From contig JAAANX010000051.1 in the NCBI GenBank assembly GCA_009909085.1, forward strand, positions 1 through 36,499: a stretch of DNA of 36,499 nt, given 5' to 3'. This DNA comes from Cyanobacteria bacterium GSL.Bin1 (lineage in GTDB: Bacteria > Cyanobacteriota > Cyanobacteriia > Cyanobacteriales > Rubidibacteraceae). Under the pieces are notes generated by a model. It was given only the letters and a program-made list of their open reading frames with translations, had not been told where the DNA came from and did no database searches. Below are positions 7,007 to 15,180 of the stretch, in pieces (position 1 is the stretch's first letter; every line of letters starts with the position of its first letter). The translations under genes and the position numbers were made by a program.

Positions 7007-8119
7007 ATGACTGAACCCCGTGCTGGTTATACCTTACCTGTTTTTGCTTGTGCCTCTGCTGTCGCTGCGTTGCAATATTTACAGCAGGAACAACCCTTAA
7101 ACCAAGTCAAAATTAATCTCGTTACTCCCCCGGAACAAACAACCATTGCGGTGGAACAAGTAGCGAAGTTGGAAACAGGGAAAGCCCTTGCCATTACTCG
7201 CAGTGATCCAGGGGATAATTTAGATTTAACCGCGAATACTCCCATCTGGGCGGTCGTGAGTTTAGCCAGTCGCCAACCCGATGCAGAACAAGTAACAATT
7301 AATGGTGGGGAAGGAGTCGGAAAGCAGCTACAAGCATACGGAAAAGCTGCCATTTATCGTTATGCGAAACAGATTTTAATGGAGAATTTACAGCCGTTAC
7401 TCCGAGAGGATCAACAAGTGACGGTTACGATTATTCTTCCCGAAGGAAAGCGTTTAGCGCAACGGACTTCTAATGAAGCGTTTGGAGTCGTGGAAGGGTT
7501 ATCTTTACTGGGAACAACGGGAATTTCCCAACCCTTAAGCGCACCCGGGCAATTAACGGCGTTTCAGGAAGAACTCGCGCAAAAAGCCAAGGAATTTGAC
7601 ACTTTAGTTTTCTGTGTGGGGGAAAATGGCTTAGATTTAGCACAAAAGAAAGGGATTAATCCCCAGCAGCTGGTGAAAACAGCAAATTGGTTGGGTCCAC
7701 TATTAGTTGCAGCCGGAGAACAAGGGGTGAAATCTTTGGTTTTATTTGGCTATCATGGCAAGCTAATTAAATTGGCAGGTGGGGTGTTTCATACCCATCA
7801 TCATCTGGCGGATGCCCGTCTGGAAATTTTAACGGCTTTAGCTGCAAAAGTAGGACTCCCCACAGAAATTCTCCAGCAACTCTTAGCTAGTGAGACGACT
7901 GAAGCTGCACTGCAATTTTTACGAGAACAGGAAAACGAATCAGAGTTGGTGGAAAAAATCTATAGCGCGATCGCGCAAGCCATTGACGACAATGCTCAAG
8001 AGTATATTCGCAAACACGCTGAGAAAAAGGTCACCGTTGGATCGGTCTTATTTGATCGCCGCAGACAAATCATTACAGTTAGCCCTTCAGTGGAACAAGT
8101 ATTGCCTGAATTAACTTGA
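7007..8119 (+). CDS. cbiD: Cobalt-precorrin-5B C1-methyltransferase
   Basis: A 370-residue protein matching CbiD along its full length: PRAGYTLPVFACASAVAALQ at the start, then NGGEGVGKQ, EAFGVVEGLSLLGTTGIS, FGYHGKLIKLAGGVFHTHHH and a C-terminal AQEYIRKHAEKKVTVGSVLFDRR. CbiD methylates C1 of cobalt-precorrin-5B with S-adenosylmethionine in the anaerobic (early cobalt insertion) route to corrinoids, in the cytosol. I start at ATG 7007, because family members begin a few residues before GYTLPVFA and TTG 6986 adds an unrelated leader. The last 143 bp are duplicated, in degenerate form, at 8696-8838 beyond an inserted TA-like pair. I saw no cobalamin riboswitch upstream. Confidence 0.92.
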   Translation: MTEPRAGYTLPVFACASAVAALQYLQQEQPLNQVKINLVTPPEQTTIAVEQVAKLETGKALAITRSDPGDNLDLTANTPIWAVVSLASRQPDAEQVTINGGEGVGKQLQAYGKAAIYRYAKQILMENLQPLLREDQQVTVTIILPEGKRLAQRTSNEAFGVVEGLSLLGTTGISQPLSAPGQLTAFQEELAQKAKEFDTLVFCVGENGLDLAQKKGINPQQLVKTANWLGPLLVAAGEQGVKSLVLFGYHGKLIKLAGGVFHTHHHLADARLEILTALAAKVGLPTEILQQLLASETTEAALQFLREQENESELVEKIYSAIAQAIDDNAQEYIRKHAEKKVTVGSVLFDRRRQIITVSPSVEQVLPELT

Positions 8120-8141
8120 GGATCCAAACGGAGAAGAGAAT

Positions 8142-8465
8142 TTGAGTGATTTTTTAGAGCAGGTACGTGATTTAATCGGGGATGGTGAAGTTCGTATTTC
8201 TGAGCATGCATATGATGAACTTGTAGAGGATACACTGACAGTCAGGGAAGTCATTGCAGGTGTTCAGGATGCACTGGTTGTAGAAGAATACTTAGATTAT
8301 CCAAAAGGACCTTGTACGTTATTGTTACAACAAGACCAATTAGGACAGCCAATTCATGTGGTTTGGGGAATTCCCAAAGGCTATAACAAACCGGCAGTAC
8401 TTGTGACTGCTTATCGACCCAGTTTAGACAACTGGGATAACACTTTTCTAAAGAGGCGAGACTAA
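8142..8465 (+). CDS. DUF4258 domain protein, putative toxin of a TA pair
   Basis: A 107-residue protein with the DUF4258 pattern: VRISEHAYDELVEDTLTVREVI near the start, then VVEEYLDYPKGPCTLLLQQD, IHVVWGIPKG and AVLVTAYRPSLDNW at the end. DUF4258 proteins are small, RelE-like in predicted topology and often next to a small partner gene in cyanobacteria; toxin activity is inferred. The start is TTG 8142, preceded by GGAG/AGAAGAG. The stop overlaps the start of the next gene by one base (TAATG), which indicates coupled translation. It lies 22 bp after cbiD. Confidence 0.75.
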   Translation: MSDFLEQVRDLIGDGEVRISEHAYDELVEDTLTVREVIAGVQDALVVEEYLDYPKGPCTLLLQQDQLGQPIHVVWGIPKGYNKPAVLVTAYRPSLDNWDNTFLKRRD

Positions 8466-8677
8466 TGCAAAAACGAACAAAAACTAAGTATGTTCATCAA
8501 GGACAGTATGTGGCAGCAGTGGAAGTCACATTAATCGAAGATGAAACTGGATGGTCTCCCTATCTCAGCCGTGAAGAAGCTTACAAATTAGATGATGTAA
8601 GAGAAGCTCTCCGTAAGGGCGACTTGGAATCGGCAATGCAATATGGTCAAATCTATGAGCTTCGTCTGATCAGTTAG
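8465..8677 (+). CDS. Small partner protein of DUF4258, putative antitoxin
   Basis: A 70-residue acidic protein: a short basic start (MQKRTKTKYVHQGQYVAAVE), a beta-rich stretch VEVTLIEDETGWSPYLS, then a helix YKLDDVREALRKGDLESAMQYGQIYEL. Proteins of this kind commonly follow DUF4258 genes in cyanobacteria and are presumed antitoxins. I see no recognisable DNA-binding domain. The ATG overlaps the stop of the upstream gene by one base. The C-terminal half resembles a single short helical hairpin that could wrap a small partner. The assignment rests mainly on gene pairing. Confidence 0.65.
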   Translation: MQKRTKTKYVHQGQYVAAVEVTLIEDETGWSPYLSREEAYKLDDVREALRKGDLESAMQYGQIYELRLIS

Positions 8678-8695
8678 ATTGAAATCATTTGTATG

Positions 8696-8838
8696 GCGCA
8701 AGCCATTGACCACAATGCTCAAGATTATATTCGCAAACACGCTGAAAAAATGTCACGGTGGGATCTGTCTTATTTGATCGCCGCAGAAATTTCATTACCG
8801 TTAGCCCTTCCGTCGGAAAATTATTTCCTGAATTATCA
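8696..8838 (+). pseudogene. Duplicated, frameshifted 3' end of cbiD
   Basis: These 143 bp align with 7973-8115, the last part of cbiD, at about 86% identity by eye (shared GCGCAAGCCATTGA, TATATTCGCAAACACGCTGA, TTATTTGATCGCCGCAGA). A one-base deletion after GCTGAAAAAA shifts the frame, so IRKHAEK is followed by a non-homologous translation. It cannot be expressed as CbiD and has no body upstream. It is the displaced 3' end left when the DUF4258 pair arrived, or a tandem duplication scar. The small reading frame here (8693-8875) is not a real gene. Confidence 0.85.
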
Positions 8839-8907
8839 ACTTTGGTTTCTAAGATTAAAAGTAAGCCTTAATTGAGCAATATTAACTGTATCGGAAAAAG
8901 GTTAATT

Positions 8908-9525
8908 ATGATCATCAGCATCAAGCAACCGGCAGGAAAACGACTAACCTTTGAGCAATTTATTCAGGAATTACCCGATGAGGAAGGACACTATGAATTA
9001 GTCAATGGACAAATTATGCGGACGTTACCGACACGAAGACATGAAACCATTGCTGAATTTATCACTGATTGCTTTAAGGATGAAGTGAAACGTCTCAAAC
9101 TCAACTACTTTGTTTCTGGCAGAATTATCATCAAAACTCAAAATACCGCAGGAGAAGAAAGCGGTCGTCACCCAGATGTCACTGTGGTTGATAAAACAGC
9201 ATGGGACTCACATCCTACTGCTTATTCTGCTTTTCTGGAAGCGCCTCAGTTAGCCGTAGAAGTTGTTTCTACCAATTGGGAAGATGACTATATCGATAAA
9301 TTAGAGGAGTACCGACTTTTAGGGATTACTGAATATTGGATTATTGATTATCAAGCCATTGCCTCTCGTAGCTATTTAGGCAATCCAAAACAGCCCACTG
9401 TCTTTGTTTATACGCTACAAGCTGATCAAAGCTATGTGATGCAATTTTATCAAGATGACAGTTTGATTCTGAGTGCTACCTTTCCAGAATTAAAATTAAC
9501 GCCACAACAAATCTGGCTGGCTTAA
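8908..9525 (+). CDS. Uma2 family (DUF820) endonuclease-like protein
   Basis: A 205-residue protein of the Uma2/DUF820 family, which is greatly expanded in cyanobacteria. The core is PD-(D/E)xK-like: YELVNGQIMRTLPTRRHE, then GRHPDVTVVD and QLAVEVVSTNWEDDYIDKLEEYRLLGITEYWIID. The Asp of HPDV, the Glu of AVEVVS and the Lys of IDKLEEY are candidate catalytic residues. No substrate is known, and many members are thought to be nucleases or mobile passengers. I start at ATG 8908, which follows AAAAAGG, rather than at TTG 8872. It lies between the displaced cbiD tail and guaA, in the same accessory patch as the TA pairs. Confidence 0.82.
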   Translation: MIISIKQPAGKRLTFEQFIQELPDEEGHYELVNGQIMRTLPTRRHETIAEFITDCFKDEVKRLKLNYFVSGRIIIKTQNTAGEESGRHPDVTVVDKTAWDSHPTAYSAFLEAPQLAVEVVSTNWEDDYIDKLEEYRLLGITEYWIIDYQAIASRSYLGNPKQPTVFVYTLQADQSYVMQFYQDDSLILSATFPELKLTPQQIWLA

Positions 9526-9635
9526 TTCAGTCCATCCTCTTTTCAAGATCGCTGCTTGTATGTTGTATCGAGAACCATTCTTTTTGTATCTATGCTGAAC
9601 ATAATCAGCTGCTTCTGAATTATGTTAAATTATGA

Positions 9636-9655
9636 GTAATATTAAGAAATATTAC
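9636..9655. promoter_or_regulatory. Perfect inverted repeat upstream of guaA
   Basis: GTAATATT-AAGA-AATATTAC is a perfect 8-bp inverted repeat with a 4-bp spacer, 81 bp upstream of the guaA start. It has the size of an operator for a dimeric regulator. The half-site spacing (GTA-N14-TAC) does not fit NtcA (GTA-N8-TAC). The right half with its neighbours (AAGAAATATTACAA, 9644-9657) recurs exactly at 26278-26291 upstream of chlH. No regulator can be named. Confidence 0.4.
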
Positions 9656-9735
9656 AAGTATTTCCTTGCTATGATGAAGGAATACCCAAAATTCTATCGC
9701 TAGTCTGTTTTCCATAACCTACCCCCGCAAGCACC

Positions 9736-11361
9736 GTGACTATTTCAACTGACTCCTCCCAAAAAAGCGCAGCGATCGAGCAAGCCGAAATTACAGGCAG
9801 CATTAATCGGCAAATGATTGCCATCCTTGATTTTGGTTCTCAATACTCGGAACTAATTGCGCGACGGATTCGTGAAACCCAAGTTTATTCAGAAGTTCTG
9901 CCCTATCGGACAACAGCCGAGCAACTCCAGAAACTCAATCCTCACGGTATTATTCTATCTGGAGGTCCCAATTCTGTTTATGACGAAGGGGCACCGCAAG
10001 TTGACCCCAAAATTTGGGATTTAGGCATTCCAGTCATTGGTGTCTGTTACGGAATGCAAGTGATGGTTCAACAGTTGGGAGGAGTCGTCGAACGGGCGAA
10101 CCACGCTGAATATGGCAAAGCTTCACTCCATATTGACCAGGAAGAAATTTTATTTCCTGGCGTTGAAGATGGGGCAACCATGTGGATGAGTCATGGGGAT
10201 TCCTGCATTGAACTTCCCCCTGGGTTTCAAGTATTAGCTCATACCGAAAATACCCCTTGTGCCGCGATCGCGCATCCAGAAAGAAAACTTTACGGTGTTC
10301 AATTCCATCCCGAAGTCGTGCATTCAGTGGGGGGTGCGGTTCTAATTCGGAATTTTGTCTATAAAGTTTGTCAGTGTGAACCCACCTGGACTTCGGAAGC
10401 CTTTGTTGAAGAAGCAGTGCGGGAAGTTCGGGCAAAAGTGGGTGAAAAGCGCGTTTTACTAGCCCTTTCCGGTGGGGTGGATTCCTCAACTCTGGCGTTT
10501 CTCCTCCACAAAGCTATTGGCGACCAATTGGTCTGTATGTTTATTGACCAAGGGTTTATGCGCAAAGGAGAACCGGAACGATTACTTGAAATCTTTAAAG
10601 ATCGCTTCCATATCCCGGTTGAATATGTTAACGCGCGCGATCAGTTTTTAGCGCAACTAGAAGGGGTGACTGATCCCGAAGAAAAGCGCCGTCGCATCGG
10701 TCACGAATTTATCAAAGTTTTTGAAGAAAAATCGCGAGAACTGGGACCTTTCGACTATCTTGCCCAAGGGACGCTTTACCCCGATGTCATCGAGTCGGCA
10801 GATACTAATGTTGATCCGAAAACGGGAGAACGGGTTGCAGTGAAAATTAAAAGCCACCACAATGTGGGCGGTTTACCCGAAGATCTCCGCTTTAAGCTAG
10901 TGGAACCCCTGCGTAAACTCTTCAAAGACGAAGTCCGAAAAGTGGGTTCATCCTTGGGCTTACCGGATGAAATTATTCAACGCCATCCTTTCCCGGGACC
11001 TGGCTTAGCCATTCGCATCATTGGGGAAGTCACTGCCGAACGCTTAAATATTCTCCGGGATGCTGACTTTGTGGTGAGAGATGAAATTAAAAAGCAAAAC
11101 TGCTACCAAGATTTTTGGCAAGCCTTTGCTGTTCTCCTCCCGATTCGCAGTGTTGGCGTCATGGGCGATAAACGGACTTATGCCCACCCAGTGGTATTGC
11201 GTCTCATCTCCAGTGAAGATGGCATGACTGCCGACTGGTCGCGAGTGCCTTATGACCTTCTAGAGACGATTTCTAATCGGATGGTGAACGAGGTGAAAGG
11301 GGTGAACCGTGTCGTTTACGATGTCACTTCTAAGCCACCAGGTACCATTGAGTGGGAATAA
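9736..11361 (+). CDS. guaA: GMP synthase (glutamine-hydrolysing)
   Basis: A 541-residue two-domain enzyme making GMP from XMP, glutamine and ATP. The class I glutamine amidotransferase domain (about 26-215) has the nucleophile Cys104 in VIGVCYGMQ and the His191/Glu193 pair in VQFHPEVV. The ATP pyrophosphatase domain has SGGVDSS at 245-251. The C-terminal dimerisation domain ends with the characteristic [13 protein letters not shown]. The start is GTG 9736, which adds about 25 residues before the conserved [21 protein letters not shown]; no clear Shine-Dalgarno sequence precedes it, and an internal ATG at residue 27 is a less likely alternative. cbiD and guaA may once have been closer, since only accessory genes separate them. 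GMP from this enzyme is the precursor of the GTP used by FolE. Confidence 0.97.
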   Translation: MTISTDSSQKSAAIEQAEITGSINRQMIAILDFGSQYSELIARRIRETQVYSEVLPYRTTAEQLQKLNPHGIILSGGPNSVYDEGAPQVDPKIWDLGIPVIGVCYGMQVMVQQLGGVVERANHAEYGKASLHIDQEEILFPGVEDGATMWMSHGDSCIELPPGFQVLAHTENTPCAAIAHPERKLYGVQFHPEVVHSVGGAVLIRNFVYKVCQCEPTWTSEAFVEEAVREVRAKVGEKRVLLALSGGVDSSTLAFLLHKAIGDQLVCMFIDQGFMRKGEPERLLEIFKDRFHIPVEYVNARDQFLAQLEGVTDPEEKRRRIGHEFIKVFEEKSRELGPFDYLAQGTLYPDVIESADTNVDPKTGERVAVKIKSHHNVGGLPEDLRFKLVEPLRKLFKDEVRKVGSSLGLPDEIIQRHPFPGPGLAIRIIGEVTAERLNILRDADFVVRDEIKKQNCYQDFWQAFAVLLPIRSVGVMGDKRTYAHPVVLRLISSEDGMTADWSRVPYDLLETISNRMVNEVKGVNRVVYDVTSKPPGTIEWE

Positions 11362-11420
11362 TTTTCTACAAGGGGAATCTCCCAATTAGATGAACATCAA
11401 ACTGAATCATCTCAAGTATG

Positions 11421-11600
11421 GGTCAGCCGTTCCCCGGAATTCAATTCCAGGGCTAGCGGCTGACCGTTGGTCAAAGATTACGCCTTCCTAAACCGCGGAA
11501 TGAGGAGGGACCCTGCGCGGGTTTCCCGCGCAAAGGAACGCCCGACGATGCGGTGCCGCTTTCCAGCTGGAATTCGATTCCAGTTGGGTCGGCACGGAAG
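11421..11600 (+). ncRNA. HEARO/omegaRNA-like structured RNA (IscB/IsrB type), no protein partner
   Basis: Three nested hairpins follow each other. First, GGTCAGCCG (11421-11429) pairs with CGGCTGACC (11457-11465), with GGAATT/AATTCC inside. Second, TGCGCGGG-TTT-CCCGCGCA at 11514-11532. Third, GTGCCG (11553-11558) pairs with CGGCAC (11590-11595), enclosing CCAGCTGGAAT-TCG-ATTCCAGTTGG. The order of stem 1, ACCCTG..GGG-TTT-CCC, GGAAC and GCGGTGCC is what I know from HEARO, the guide RNA scaffold of IscB/IsrB. In those RNAs the guide is the sequence just 5' of stem 1, here about 11400-11420. No IscB/IsrB ORF follows: the next gene is an unrelated one on the minus strand. It fills the convergent gap after guaA. 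Confidence 0.6.
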
Positions 11601-11635
11601 GCGCCTGTCCTCACTAAAGCTCCGGTGACCGTTGT

Positions 11636-12133
11636 TCAATATGAGATCGTTACCGTATTCGGATCAAAAAGAAGCGGCAATGCCCCTCCCTCTTCTCCCA
11701 GCACAACCCCTTCAATAAAATCTTCCTGGGTTAAGCCTGCTTCGCGAGAGCAACTGGGACAAGCAATCACACTCCCCCCCTCTTCTATAAATGCTTGCAG
11801 TTTTTGATGAATATTCAAATCGCTGTTACCTTCTGTTGCAGGAAGTCGTTCTTGATCTGCAAGATACACCCCTCGCACATTGAGGAAAAGCGTGACCGGT
11901 TGATACCCACCTTCCAAGGCTTTATGGGCAAGAGAGATCGCCATATTTGCGGTCCAGGTATCATCAGTGGTCAAATTGACGAACAGCCCTCCTGATTCAG
12001 GCGCATTTTCCGTAGTTTGAGCGAATGCAGTTCCTGAACGAGCCAGTAAAAGATTAGCTTCTGGAATGATACTCCAACTCAATAACCCACCCAAGAGTGA
12101 AGCAGCAAAAACATAAGGAAATTTAGATTTCAT
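11636..12133 (-). CDS. Exported DsrE-family protein
   Basis: A 165-residue protein with a signal peptide: a basic start (MKSKFPYVFAASLLGGLLSW), then a processing site around AFA-QTTE (after residue 38). The mature part is a DsrE/DsrF-like Rossmann-type fold: GLFVNLTTDDTWTANMAISLAHKALEGG, VTLFLNVRGVYLAD, LQAFIEEGGSVIACPSCSREAGL and GVVLGEEG. The CPSC cysteines sit where other DsrE-like proteins carry their redox or sulfur-relay cysteine. Family members handle sulfur or redox partners, and this one would act in the periplasm or thylakoid lumen. The substrate is unknown. The leader contains a hairpin (12172-12199). It is transcribed alone, convergent with guaA. Confidence 0.78.
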   Translation of the reverse strand: MKSKFPYVFAASLLGGLLSWSIIPEANLLLARSGTAFAQTTENAPESGGLFVNLTTDDTWTANMAISLAHKALEGGYQPVTLFLNVRGVYLADQERLPATEGNSDLNIHQKLQAFIEEGGSVIACPSCSREAGLTQEDFIEGVVLGEEGGALPLLFDPNTVTISY

Positions 12134-12171
12134 AATGAGGCTAGTCTCCCATAATCCCTTCTAAGGACAAT

Positions 12172-12199
12172 AACCTGAACTGCTTTCGGACAGCAGGTT
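12172..12199 (-). promoter_or_regulatory. Hairpin in the leader of the DsrE-family gene
   Basis: AACCTG (12172-12177) pairs with CAGGTT (12194-12199), and inside CTG pairs with CAG, with an 8-base loop and a 2-base bulge. It lies 39 bp upstream of the gene's start codon on the same strand, so it would form in the 5' UTR if transcription starts above it. It could equally be a remnant terminator for argB, which ends at 12346, but no T-run follows. The rest of the 212-bp gap (12134-12345) shows no gene. Confidence 0.3.
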
Positions 12200-12345
12200 A
12201 CAACACAAAAGAGAAAAAATCTAATTGACCTCATTATTCTCGACTTGAATCGACAAACCCGTCAAAAGACAGCTTGTCAAATATTAACAACCTGTAATAT
12301 CACTTTTCTTGCCATTGTGTTGATTGATTCAGATAGTTGAGTGCG

Positions 12346-13239
12346 TTAGAAATTGTATTCGGAGGCAACAATCATCGAGCCAATTCCTTCATCACTGAAA
12401 ATTTCAAGGAGAATGGCATGAGGAAGGCGTCCATCAATAATATGGGCAGCGCGGACGCCTTGGGCAAGAGACCGAACACAACACTCTACCTTCGGAATCA
12501 TGCCCCCAGCAACAATCCCATCTGCAATGAGTTGTCGCGCTTCTCGAATGTCCAGGTGCGTAATTAAAGTTGAAGGATCTTGATAATCTTTCAGTAAGCC
12601 TGGTGTATCTGTCAGCAGGATTAATTTTTCTGCACCGAGTGCTGCTGCCATTTCTCCAGCAACGGTATCAGCATTAATATTGTAGGCTTGTCCGGTTTCA
12701 TCCGAGGCAACCGTTGAAATCACCGGCACATAACCAGCATTAATCAGAGATTCAACGAGTTGGGGATTAATCGCATTCACTTCTCCGACAAAGCCAATTC
12801 CTACTTCTCCTCGCGGGCGGGCGGCGATAATATTCCCATCTCGTCCACAAATCCCGATCGCGCTGCCCCCCGCTTGATTAATTAGGGCAACAATTTCTTT
12901 ATTGACTCGCCCCACTAAGACCATCTCTACGACATCCATCGTATCGGCATCGGTCACGCGCAAACCGTTTTTAAACTGCGGTTCAATCCCTAATTTTCCT
13001 AACCAACTGTTAATTTCCGGTCCCCCACCATGAACAATCACGGGACGCATCCCCACACAAGAGAGAAAGACAATATCTCGAATCACCTGTTCTTTCAGGG
13101 CTTTATCTTTCATCGCGGCGCCCCCATATTTAATCACGACCGTTCGCCCCGCAAATTTTTGAATGTAGGGGAGGGCTTCACTTAAAATTCGGACACGGTT
13201 AGCTTCTTGTTGATTAATCGGTTCGCGATCGCTGCTCAT
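12346..13239 (-). CDS. argB: Acetylglutamate kinase
   Basis: A 297-residue enzyme phosphorylating N-acetyl-L-glutamate, the second and controlling step of arginine synthesis in cyanobacteria. The amino acid kinase fold is complete: [82 protein letters not shown] and [12 protein letters not shown]. The N-terminal helix (about 8-27, [20 protein letters not shown]) is the extension found in hexameric, arginine-inhibited kinases, the type bound and relieved by PII (GlnB) in cyanobacteria, so nitrogen-status control is expected but not shown. It is downstream of folE on the same strand, separated by a terminator-like hairpin. Confidence 0.97.
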   Translation of the reverse strand: MSSDREPINQQEANRVRILSEALPYIQKFAGRTVVIKYGGAAMKDKALKEQVIRDIVFLSCVGMRPVIVHGGGPEINSWLGKLGIEPQFKNGLRVTDADTMDVVEMVLVGRVNKEIVALINQAGGSAIGICGRDGNIIAARPRGEVGIGFVGEVNAINPQLVESLINAGYVPVISTVASDETGQAYNINADTVAGEMAAALGAEKLILLTDTPGLLKDYQDPSTLITHLDIREARQLIADGIVAGGMIPKVECCVRSLAQGVRAAHIIDGRLPHAILLEIFSDEGIGSMIVASEYNF

Positions 13240-13307
13240 TTGCTCTGAAATGGGTCTATCAAATTATTTATCCTAACAGGCAAACTGACGTTAAACACAA
13301 AATGAAT

Positions 13308-13342
13308 CCCTGATTGAGACGATTTTCTCAGTTCAACCAGGG
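13308..13342 (-). terminator. Terminator-like hairpin after folE
   Basis: CCCTGATTGA (13308-13317) pairs with TCAACCAGGG (13333-13342) with one G-T wobble, and inside GAG pairs with CTC. On the minus strand it is followed by a T-rich stretch (GGATTCATTTTGTGTTT). It lies 48 bp beyond the folE stop and would separate folE from argB. Confidence 0.55.
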
Positions 13343-13390
13343 ATAATTGTGCTGTAAACAGTGACCAGTGATGTTGCTCGTTGCTAAGGT

Positions 13391-14086
13391 TTAGTGAAAA
13401 CTGGGTTGATGACGAATTAAGTTCAGAAACTCCTCGCGTGTTTTCTGATCTTCTTGAAAGACCCCTAACATAGCACTGGTTACTGTCCAAGAACCGGGTT
13501 TTTGCACTCCCCGCATCACCATACACATATGGGTCGCTTCAATAACAACAGCAACGCCCTGTGGATCAAGAATGGTCTGAATGGCTTCTGCAATTTGGCG
13601 CGTGAGACGTTCTTGTACTTGTAAGCGCCGAGAATACATTTCCACAATGCGGGCTAACTTACTTAATCCCACGACCTTCTGATTGGGAATATAGGCAACA
13701 TGAGCTTTGCCCATAAACGGTAGCATATGATGCTCACAAAGACTAAAGACATCAATGTCCCTCACCAGCACCATCTCATTATGTCCCTCATCAAAAATTG
13801 CCCCATTGACAAGCTCATCAAGGGATTGTTGATACCCTTGGGTGAGAAACTGCATGGCTTCAGCAACGCGCTTGGGGGTTTTGAGCAGCCCTTCTCGTTC
13901 CGGATCTTCTCCAACCCCTTGCAGTAGCGTTTTCACCGCTGCCATCATTTCTTCCATTTGGGCATCTTGGGTGCTGTCGTTAGTCACAGCTGCTTCCAAA
14001 GAGGAAGCACTATCGAGAGAGACTTGATTGGTTACTTTTTTCGCTGAACCGTTGGACATTGAACTGTTGGATGAAGCAATTGTCAT
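13391..14086 (-). CDS. folE: GTP cyclohydrolase I
   Basis: A 231-residue enzyme converting GTP to 7,8-dihydroneopterin triphosphate, the first step of pterin synthesis (folate, and in cyanobacteria also glycosylated pterins). Zinc ligands are visible: Cys117 and His120 in SLCEHHMLP and Cys188 in THMCMVMRG. The family run [24 protein letters not shown] is intact, and the conserved TPKRVAEAM lies at about 70-78. The first 40 residues are a Ser/Asn-rich, poorly conserved extension common in cyanobacterial FolE. It follows the SDR gene on the same strand (57-bp gap) and is probably co-transcribed with it. A hairpin terminator follows. Confidence 0.96.
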   Translation of the reverse strand: MTIASSNSSMSNGSAKKVTNQVSLDSASSLEAAVTNDSTQDAQMEEMMAAVKTLLQGVGEDPEREGLLKTPKRVAEAMQFLTQGYQQSLDELVNGAIFDEGHNEMVLVRDIDVFSLCEHHMLPFMGKAHVAYIPNQKVVGLSKLARIVEMYSRRLQVQERLTRQIAEAIQTILDPQGVAVVIEATHMCMVMRGVQKPGSWTVTSAMLGVFQEDQKTREEFLNLIRHQPSFH

Positions 14087-14143
14087 AACTAAAAGTAAAT
14101 TTCCTTACCTCGTCTGTATTAATTGGAAAACCTAGTCTTTGGC

Positions 14144-14869
14144 TTAAAGTGCCCCGGCACTAGGCATGAGAGTCATTTCTTCGATAACTGCTTGTTGGGG
14201 GAGTAAAGCAGCTTGCACAATGGTTTGTGCCACAACTTTTGGATCAAGCATGGCAGCACGATTCAACTCCATTTTGACAGTGTCGGTATCCCAAAGGGGA
14301 GTATTCACTGCACCAGGAGCAATACTAATCACACGAATGCCATTTTCTTTTTCTTCTCCTGATAGCGCTTTAGAAAGGGTAATAAGACCGGCTTTGCTCA
14401 CACTATAGGCTCCCCAACTGGGAAAAGGATTATGGGCAGCGATGGAAGCAACATTAATAATTGTTCCTCCACCGCGATCGCGCAATGTCGGCAACACCCC
14501 TTGGATACACTGAAAGACACTGGTTAAATTCAGGTCAAGCACTTGTTGCCAGTCTTCGAGCGGGGTTTCGTTGAGTGGGTTGGTGTATCCCATCCCAGCA
14601 TTATTGACTAAAATATCAATACCGCCAAAATCCGTGACGGCTGCTTTGATTTGCTCTTTTACCGTCGCAATTTCTGCTAAATCAATCAGGTAAGACTTAA
14701 CCGTTACCTGCTGCCCAATTTCAGCGATAACTTGATTTAATTTTTCTTGAGAACGTCCCACCAGAGCAAGATCAACCCCTGCTTGCGCAAAGGCGCGGGC
14801 GGTTTCTTTCCCAATTCCGCTAGTTGCCCCTGTAATCAGAGCTTTTGGGCGACTCTGGGACTCATCCAT
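14144..14869 (-). CDS. Short-chain dehydrogenase/reductase (SDR) oxidoreductase
   Basis: A 241-residue classical SDR. The NAD(P)-binding motif TGATSGIG is at 13-20, NNAG follows VDxxGGIDIL, and the catalytic Ser-Tyr-Lys set is in NVASIAAHNPFPSWGAYSVSKAG. The substrate cannot be read from sequence. FabG-like and pteridine-reductase-like SDRs look alike, and the position just before folE makes a pterin reductase a reasonable guess but no more. I moved the start to ATG 14869, which follows GGAGGAA by 3-4 bases; the GTG at 14893 would place that ribosome binding site inside the coding region. It is transcribed with folE (57-bp gap). Confidence 0.88.
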   Translation of the reverse strand: MDESQSRPKALITGATSGIGKETARAFAQAGVDLALVGRSQEKLNQVIAEIGQQVTVKSYLIDLAEIATVKEQIKAAVTDFGGIDILVNNAGMGYTNPLNETPLEDWQQVLDLNLTSVFQCIQGVLPTLRDRGGGTIINVASIAAHNPFPSWGAYSVSKAGLITLSKALSGEEKENGIRVISIAPGAVNTPLWDTDTVKMELNRAAMLDPKVVAQTIVQAALLPQQAVIEEMTLMPSAGAL

Positions 14870-15180
14870 ATTTCCTCCAAAATTGATCGTCACTAAAGCC
14901 TAATTTTTCTTTTCCCTTCTTTCCACTCAAAAGTCCTCGCTTGTGCTCTGCAGAAGGATCCAACCTGATCTTGCCATAGGATTCTGAATTTCAAGTTAAA
15001 ACGTGATTGGAGCGGAGGTAAGGACATACTGTAACTTCCTCAAATGGGGAAAAGAGCATTGCTCAGTCAGCTCATTCATTCTTTTTTTTAAAAATGTAAA
15101 GTTCCTGAGCCTTGCCTATTCTATCACCTGATCTGCTATTAATCGATTATTGTCTACAATCGTTCATCTCAAGAAAACCC
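14870..15180. other. Divergent promoter region, SDR and Ap4A phosphorylase genes
   Basis: A 311-bp gap between two divergent genes. I see the SDR ribosome binding site at its left edge, a small palindrome GAGCATTGCTC (15054-15064) and a T8 run (15082-15089) about 90 bp before the plus-strand gene. There is no coding frame of note, apart from a TTG-started extension of the right-hand gene that I do not accept, and no clear -35/-10 pair that I would defend. Confidence 0.4.

Noticed and set aside
8693-8875. A 60-codon reading frame after the DUF4258 pair
   Set aside because: It is the frameshifted duplicate of the cbiD end; after IRKHAEK the translation no longer matches anything conserved.
9636-9655. 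NtcA site upstream of guaA
   Set aside because: The half-sites are GTA and TAC but 14 bases apart instead of 8.
10034-10489. A 151-codon frame antisense to guaA
   Set aside because: A shadow of guaA: no conserved motif, composition set by the complementary codons.
11553-11807. An 84-codon plus-strand frame starting in the structured RNA
   Set aside because: It lies antisense to the DsrE gene and shows no RuvC/HNH motif, so it is not an IscB/IsrB fragment.
13236-13526. A 96-codon minus-strand frame overlapping the end of folE
   Set aside because: It is out of frame with folE, has no domain-like sequence, and its far part crosses the terminator hairpin.
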